Part shown: piece by piece, positions 4,247 through 7,594 of the stretch
How the letters are laid out: every line of letters begins with the position of its first letter
How positions within the stretch are numbered: position 1 is the first letter of the stretch
Assembly: GCA_002774555.1 (NCBI GenBank)
Contig: PEYC01000028.1
Span: 1 to 7,594, forward strand
Length of the DNA stretch: 7,594 bases
From: Candidatus Nealsonbacteria bacterium CG08_land_8_20_14_0_20_36_22
Lineage (GTDB): Bacteria > Patescibacteriota > Minisyncoccia > Minisyncoccales > GWA2-38-27
Direction: 5' to 3'
Program-made: the position numbers and the translations under genes
The notes under the pieces: generated by a model
Told to the model about the DNA's origin: nothing
The model's input: only the letters and a program-made list of their open reading frames with translations
Databases searched by the model: none

Positions 4247-4774
4247 ATGACGATTATTGTTGGTCTGGGAAACCCCGGGAAAAAATATAAAGATACGCGG
4301 CATAATGTTGGTTTTCAAGTTATTGACGAATTCGCGGAAAAAAATAATTTTCCCGAATTTAAATTTTCTAAAAAATCCAATGCTCTGATTTCAGAAAAAG
4401 ACAATATACTTTTGGTCAAACCCCAGACATTTATGAATAACTCAGGAGTTGCAATAAAAAAAATAATTCAAAATTCAAAATTCAAAATTCAAAATTCAAT
4501 TGTAGTTCATGACGATATTGATTTGCCTTTGGGGAAAATCAAAATTGTTAAAAACCGAGGCGCAGCTGGCCACAAAGGTGTGGAATCAGTAATTAGAGAA
4601 CTTGGAACAAAAGATTTTATCCGCTTTCGAATCGGCATCAACCCACAGCAGTACCACGGACTAGTCCGTAGTACTGAACAGTTTGTTCTCCAGAAATTTG
4701 ACAAAAAAGAAGAAAAAATAATAAAACAAGTCATTAAAGAAACAATAAAAAAGCTTAGCCGATTATTCAGCTAA
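4247..4774 (+). CDS. pth: Peptidyl-tRNA hydrolase
   Basis: Pth releases tRNA from peptidyl-tRNAs that drop off ribosomes, an essential recycling step. The 175-residue product has GLGNPGKKYKDTRHNVGF (6-23) with N9 and the catalytic H19, KPQTFMNNSG (58-67) with N64, VVHDDIDLPLGKI (86-98) with D89, and RFRIGI near residue 130. The Asn in the usual GHNG motif is Lys here (GHKG, K110). Two DNA oddities lie inside the gene: five 7-bp repeats encode residues 73-85, and a 28-bp near-palindrome encodes part of the loop before FVLQKF. From SG to VVHD the spacing is the usual 18 residues, so the repeats have not changed the fold length. It starts at the first base or so of its predicted message and ends in a terminator shared with the convergent gene. 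Confidence 0.95.
   Translation: MTIIVGLGNPGKKYKDTRHNVGFQVIDEFAEKNNFPEFKFSKKSNALISEKDNILLVKPQTFMNNSGVAIKKIIQNSKFKIQNSIVVHDDIDLPLGKIKIVKNRGAAGHKGVESVIRELGTKDFIRFRIGINPQQYHGLVRSTEQFVLQKFDKKEEKIIKQVIKETIKKLSRLFS
4465..4499 (+). repeat. Five perfect tandem copies of AATTCAA inside pth
   Basis: The heptanucleotide AATTCAA repeats exactly five times (35 bp) with no mismatch. Because 7 is not a multiple of 3, the units are read in all three frames, giving the residue run IIQNSKFKIQNSI (73-85). Loss or gain of one unit would shift the reading frame. Confidence 0.95.
4649..4676. repeat. 28-bp near-perfect palindrome inside pth
   Basis: CAGTAC (4649-4654) pairs with GTACTG (4671-4676), and the centre ACGGACTAGTCCGT (4656-4669) is a perfect 14-bp palindrome. 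The single C/A mismatch lies between them, so 13 of 14 positions pair. It encodes a segment (QYHGLVRSTE) of the variable loop before FVLQKF and looks locally more GC-rich than its surroundings. Confidence 0.9.
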
Positions 4775-4780
4775 GCTTTT
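4749..4780. terminator. Bidirectional intrinsic terminator between convergent genes
   Basis: AAAAGCTTAGC (4749-4759) and GCTAAGCTTTT (4770-4780) form an 11-bp stem with a 10-nt loop. On the plus strand it ends pth, with the pth TAA inside the right arm. On the minus strand it follows the FabZ-like gene by 2 nt and is followed by six Ts, so it should work better in that direction. Confidence 0.85.
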
Positions 4781-4782
4781 AG

Positions 4783-5331
4783 CTAATAAATAATTAATTC
4801 CACAGAAGAAATTTCAGCTTTCTTTTCCTTCCCTACTCGCGCCGAAAATTTTTCTCCTTTGGTAATAATTATATCACGGCCAACCATAACCTGAGCTGAA
4901 GCATTCTCCGGGTCAATCTCCATAACTAAAAATTCCTTTGGAAAAATCGGATTTCGAAATTTTGCCCCTCCATATTCTCTAATTACGGTCTTTTTGCCTT
5001 TAAACTCGGCGTCGGAATGCTGAGCCGCCCAAACCCCTAAAAGTTGGGCCGCCATATCAAAAAGGTCAGAACCTTTTAAGACTAATTTTCCCTCTAAAAC
5101 AGCATGGCCGTCACAAACTTCATTGGTTACAATAAACTCACCCATTATTTTTTGGGCGGTTATTACAACTCGGTCCAAAAGAAGCATCCTGCCACGATGA
5201 GGAAGAATTAACCCAATTTGTTCTTTATTAATTATGATTTTTTCTTCTCTTTTTAAAAAATTTACTACTCCGCGAAAAATCTTTCTTGCTCTCCCCGTCT
5301 GTTTTTCTGTTCTGTTATTTTTCTCGTCCAT
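4783..5331 (-). CDS. FabZ-like hotdog-fold protein (3-hydroxyacyl-ACP dehydratase family)
   Basis: The 182-residue protein has a basic N-terminal extension of about 35 residues, then the hotdog domain: LPHRGRMLLLDRVV (43-56), IVTNEVCDGHAVLEGKLVLKG (67-87), DLFDMAAQLLGVWAAQ (89-104) and GGAKFRNPIFPKEFLVMEI (121-139). These match FabZ in order: LPHR.p.LLvDRV, the catalytic His of the GHFP motif (H76 here), the helix carrying the catalytic Glu (here D92), and the ARFR.PV.PGD strand. FabZ dehydrates 3-hydroxyacyl-ACP in fatty acid synthesis. With GHAV for GHFP and Asp for Glu, activity on that substrate is uncertain, and it may bind another acyl thioester. A Shine-Dalgarno-like AAAGGGGA lies just before the ATG. 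It converges on pth and diverges from topA. Confidence 0.75.
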   Translation of the reverse strand: MDEKNNRTEKQTGRARKIFRGVVNFLKREEKIIINKEQIGLILPHRGRMLLLDRVVITAQKIMGEFIVTNEVCDGHAVLEGKLVLKGSDLFDMAAQLLGVWAAQHSDAEFKGKKTVIREYGGAKFRNPIFPKEFLVMEIDPENASAQVMVGRDIIITKGEKFSARVGKEKKAEISSVELIIY

Positions 5332-5369
5332 TTCTTTCCCCTTTCAAAAATTGGTTATAGTATGTTATT

Positions 5370-5397
5370 TTGTTAATGTGCTGTAATTATGTATAAT
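5370..5397 (+). promoter_or_regulatory. Probable topA promoter
   Basis: TATAAT (5392-5397) is perfect, and TTGTTA (5370-5375) gives a 4 of 6 match to the -35 at 16 nt spacing. The predicted start near 5404 gives a leader of about 46 nt that contains the CCCT/AGGG element. Confidence 0.6.
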
Positions 5398-5421
5398 ACA
5401 AAAAAATAATATAAATTGCAA

Positions 5422-5440
5422 CCCTTCGGCAGACTCAGGG
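5422..5440 (+). repeat. Short CCCT/AGGG element in the topA leader
   Basis: CCCTTCGGCAGACTCAGGG is a 19-bp, visibly GC-rich island in an AT-rich leader. Its ends (CCCT and AGGG) can pair. It resembles a short interspersed repeat of the type CCTTCGACAxGCTCAGG that I remember from various environmental bacterial genomes. It ends 9 nt before the topA ATG, so its AGGG is also the only Shine-Dalgarno-like bases there. Confidence 0.5.
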
Positions 5441-5449
5441 TAAAGTTTT

Positions 5450-7513
5450 ATGGATTTAATTATTGTTGAAAGCCCGACAAAATCTAGGACATTGCAGGGT
5501 TTTTTAGGTAAAAACTACAAAATTCTATCTTCTTACGGACATATTAGAGATTTGCCGGAAGATGATTTTGCCGTGGATGTAAAAAATGATTTTAAACCAA
5601 AATATGTTGTCCCGCCAAGAGCAAAGAAAGTTATTTTAATTCTAAAAAAAGAGGTTCAAAAAGGTAAAAAAACTATTTTAGCTACCGATGAGGATAGAGA
5701 GGGAGAAAGTATTGCTTGGCACCTTACTCAAATTCTTGATTTAAAAAACCCTCAAAGGATTGTTTTTCATGAAATAACTAAATCAGCAATAAAAGAAGCT
5801 CTTGAGAATCCAAGAGAAATCGATATGAATTTAGTTGATAGCCAACAGGCAAGAAGAATTTTAGACAGAATTGTTGGTTATAAATTATCTCCTTTTTTAT
5901 GGAAAAAAGTTGCCCGAGGCCTATCGGCTGGCAGGGTGCAATCAGTAACTGTTAGGTTAGTGGTGGAACGGGAGCGAGAGATTGAAGGTTTTAAACCCCA
6001 AGAATACTGGACAATCGTCGCTACGCTCCTCAAAATTCTCCCTACGGGAGATGTCCCGAAGGGAGACAAAAATAATGAATTTGAAGCAGTATTGATTAAA
6101 AAAGATGGAAAGATAATTCCAAAACTTGGAATCAAAACAAAAAAAGAAGCAGATGAAATTATTCAAGATTTAAAAGGGGTAGAATATAAGGTTGAGAAAA
6201 TTGAACAAAAAGAAATAAAAAAGAATCCCCTGCCGCCTTTTACTACCAGCACCTTGCAACAGGAGGCCTGGAAAAGATTTAGATTCCCGGCAAAATTGAC
6301 AATGGGTTTAGCCCAACAACTTTATGAAAAAGGCCATATCACCTACCACAGAACGGATTCTCTAAATCTTTCTAACTTATCTTTATTTGCAGCTAAAAAG
6401 TTTATTATTGAAAACTACGGTCAAAAATATTGGGCTGGTTTTTTCAGAAAATATAAAGCTAAAGGCAGAGTTCAAGAAGCTCATGAAGCAATTAGGTCAA
6501 GTTACCCAAATAAAACACCAGAAATCCTTGAAACAAAACTTGATAAAAATCAATTTAAACTTTACGACTTAATCTGGCGTAGATTTATCGCTTGCCAAAT
6601 GAGCCAAGCTGCCTTGAATTCTAGCACTGTTGATATTGGAGCGAAAAATTATACTTTTCGCGCAACAGGTCAAATTTTGAAATTTGACGGGTTTTTAAAG
6701 GTCTATCCCATGAAACTTGAAGAAACTGAGCTTCCGGATTTAGAAAAAGATGAAATTTTAAAACTTCTAAAACTTATTTCCTCTCAACGCTTCACTCAAC
6801 CCCCTCCAAGATATAATGAAGCCACTTTAATTAAGGCCTTAGAAGAAAACGGAATCGGCCGGCCTTCAACTTATGCTCCAATCTTATCAACAATCCAAGA
6901 AAGAAATTACATTATCAAAGACCAACAAAGAAAATTTGAGCCAACTGAAATTGGAATAGTAGTTAACGATCTTTTGGTTAAACATTTTCCGAAAATTGTA
7001 GATATTAAATTTACTGCCAAAATGGAAGAGGATTTAGATGAAATTGCCCAGGGAAAGGAAAAATGGGTTGAGGTTTGTAAAGATTTTTATGAGCCATTTG
7101 AAGAAAATCTTCAGAAAAAATATCAAGAAGTTTCTAAGAAAGATATTACTGAAAAACCGACTGAAAAAAAATGTCCGAAATGCGGAGCGCCGCTTTTGGT
7201 CCGTTTGGGCAAGTATGGGAGATTTTATGCCTGCTCAAAATTCCCAAAATGCAGACATACCGAGCCCTTAGAGAAAAATACTTTAGGAATAAAATGCCCG
7301 AAATGTAAAAAAGGAGAAATTGTAGAAAAACGGACGAAAAGAGGAAAAATCTTTTATGCCTGTAATCAATTCCCAAAATGCGATTTTGCTTTATGGGACA
7401 AACCAACTGGAGAAAAATGCCCTGAGTGCGGCTCTTTGCTGGTTGAAACGAAAAGAAAACAAATAAAATGCTCTAACAAAGATTGCCAATTTAAGAAAAA
7501 TGCGGCAGAATAA
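5450..7513 (+). CDS. topA: DNA topoisomerase I (type IA)
   Basis: TopA relaxes negative supercoils through a tyrosine-linked single-strand break, balancing gyrase. The 687-residue protein has the TOPRIM domain with E7 in IIVESPTKSRT, SYGHIRDLP (28-36) and the metal-binding TDEDREGE (79-86; D80, D82, E84), then LSAGRVQSVTVRLVVEREREI (158-178). The catalytic tyrosine is Y299 in GHITYHRTDS, where the usual ITYMRTDS has Met in place of His. The NGIGRPSTYAPI helix is at 467-478. Three C-terminal zinc ribbons follow: C575/C578 with C595/C601, C616/C619 with C638/C644, and C657/C660 with C674/C679. At 194-206 a stretch LKILPTGDVPKGD has no counterpart in the family and is encoded by a tandem hairpin repeat. 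It is shorter than E. coli TopA but complete in all catalytic parts. The next gene starts 6 nt downstream. Confidence 0.97.
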   Translation: MDLIIVESPTKSRTLQGFLGKNYKILSSYGHIRDLPEDDFAVDVKNDFKPKYVVPPRAKKVILILKKEVQKGKKTILATDEDREGESIAWHLTQILDLKNPQRIVFHEITKSAIKEALENPREIDMNLVDSQQARRILDRIVGYKLSPFLWKKVARGLSAGRVQSVTVRLVVEREREIEGFKPQEYWTIVATLLKILPTGDVPKGDKNNEFEAVLIKKDGKIIPKLGIKTKKEADEIIQDLKGVEYKVEKIEQKEIKKNPLPPFTTSTLQQEAWKRFRFPAKLTMGLAQQLYEKGHITYHRTDSLNLSNLSLFAAKKFIIENYGQKYWAGFFRKYKAKGRVQEAHEAIRSSYPNKTPEILETKLDKNQFKLYDLIWRRFIACQMSQAALNSSTVDIGAKNYTFRATGQILKFDGFLKVYPMKLEETELPDLEKDEILKLLKLISSQRFTQPPPRYNEATLIKALEENGIGRPSTYAPILSTIQERNYIIKDQQRKFEPTEIGIVVNDLLVKHFPKIVDIKFTAKMEEDLDEIAQGKEKWVEVCKDFYEPFEENLQKKYQEVSKKDITEKPTEKKCPKCGAPLLVRLGKYGRFYACSKFPKCRHTEPLEKNTLGIKCPKCKKGEIVEKRTKRGKIFYACNQFPKCDFALWDKPTGEKCPECGSLLVETKRKQIKCSNKDCQFKKNAAE
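6037..6066. repeat. Tandem pair of 15-bp hairpins inserted in the topA coding sequence
   Basis: TCTCCCTACGGGAGA (6037-6051, a perfect 6-bp inverted repeat) is followed directly by TGTCCCGAAGGGAGA (6052-6066, with a TCCC/GGGA hairpin). The two units match at 12 of 15 positions. They encode LPTGD and VPKGD. Together with the C-rich bases from about 6016 the element stands out in codon use from the A-rich surroundings. Confidence 0.8.
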
Positions 7514-7519
7514 CATAAT

Positions 7520-7594
7520 ATGTTCAACTGGGATTACAATATAACAAAAAATTGGAAGCCAAAAACCGAAGGGCAGTGGCTTTGGTATTTAGAA
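7520..7594 (+). CDS. Start of an unrecognised gene (25 codons, runs off window)
   Basis: An ATG at 7520, 6 nt after the topA stop, opens a frame to the window edge: MFNWDYNITKNWKPKTEG, then QWLWYLE. The close spacing with no terminator suggests co-transcription with topA. The pattern (aromatic start, NW or LKKT, then EG..W.LE) reminds me of small uncharacterised proteins in this kind of genome, but 25 residues are too few to name a family. Confidence 0.55.
   Translation, partial: MFNWDYNITKNWKPKTEGQWLWYLE

Noticed and set aside
4465..4499. Tandem repeat as a CRISPR array
   Set aside because: Units are 7 bp with no spacers and lie within the pth coding frame.
5878..6166. Minus-strand frames across topA
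   Set aside because: They are antisense to conserved TopA sequence and have no recognisable protein pattern.

Overview
The window is visibly AT-rich and densely packed, with short proteins, start/stop overlaps and housekeeping genes in a compact layout. The gene content and the style of the proteins (short TopA with an ITYHRTDS active site, short YbeY and HIT proteins) suggest a small-genome bacterium of the Candidate Phyla Radiation / Patescibacteria, probably Parcubacteria-like. This is an inference from gene style; no rRNA is present to settle it.

Left block (about 1-3857, minus strand). Read in the direction of transcription there is a promoter, then lepB (signal peptidase I), hisS (histidyl-tRNA synthetase), a HIT-family protein, rpsU (bS21), a GatB/YqeY-domain protein, a small unnamed protein, a decayed fragment resembling a nucleotidyltransferase C-terminus, ybeY (rRNA maturation endonuclease) and the start of ftsA (cell division), which runs off the window. 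Gaps are 4 nt or less and several genes overlap, so this looks like one long operon linking translation, protein export and division.

Central non-coding block (3816-4246, 431 bp). This is the least ordinary part. A consensus promoter (TTGACA-16-TATAAT) and a strong intrinsic terminator on the minus strand define a transcript of about 300 nt that matches no RNA family I recognise. It carries two tiny reading frames of 9 and 10 codons, each with an excellent Shine-Dalgarno sequence that can sit in a hairpin loop, a purine-rich pentanucleotide repeat between them, and a series of small hairpins. The first frame ends Gly-Pro-Pro-stop, and its CCUCC can pair with the second Shine-Dalgarno. It may be a structured small RNA, a peptide-coding RNA or a translational attenuator. 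It is divergent from pth, with an operator-like inverted repeat between the two promoters.

Right block (4247-7594). pth (peptidyl-tRNA hydrolase, plus) has a promoter placed so that its mRNA should be almost leaderless. It converges on a FabZ-like hotdog protein (minus), and the two share a bidirectional terminator. Divergent from the latter is topA (DNA topoisomerase I, plus), followed after 6 nt by the first 25 codons of an unrecognised gene.

A second theme is short repeats in or beside genes: five perfect 7-bp repeats and a 28-bp near-palindrome inside pth, a 19-bp CCCT/AGGG element just before the topA start, and a tandem pair of 15-bp hairpins inside topA that adds residues to the protein. 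These resemble short palindromic repeats that invade coding sequence in other reduced genomes.
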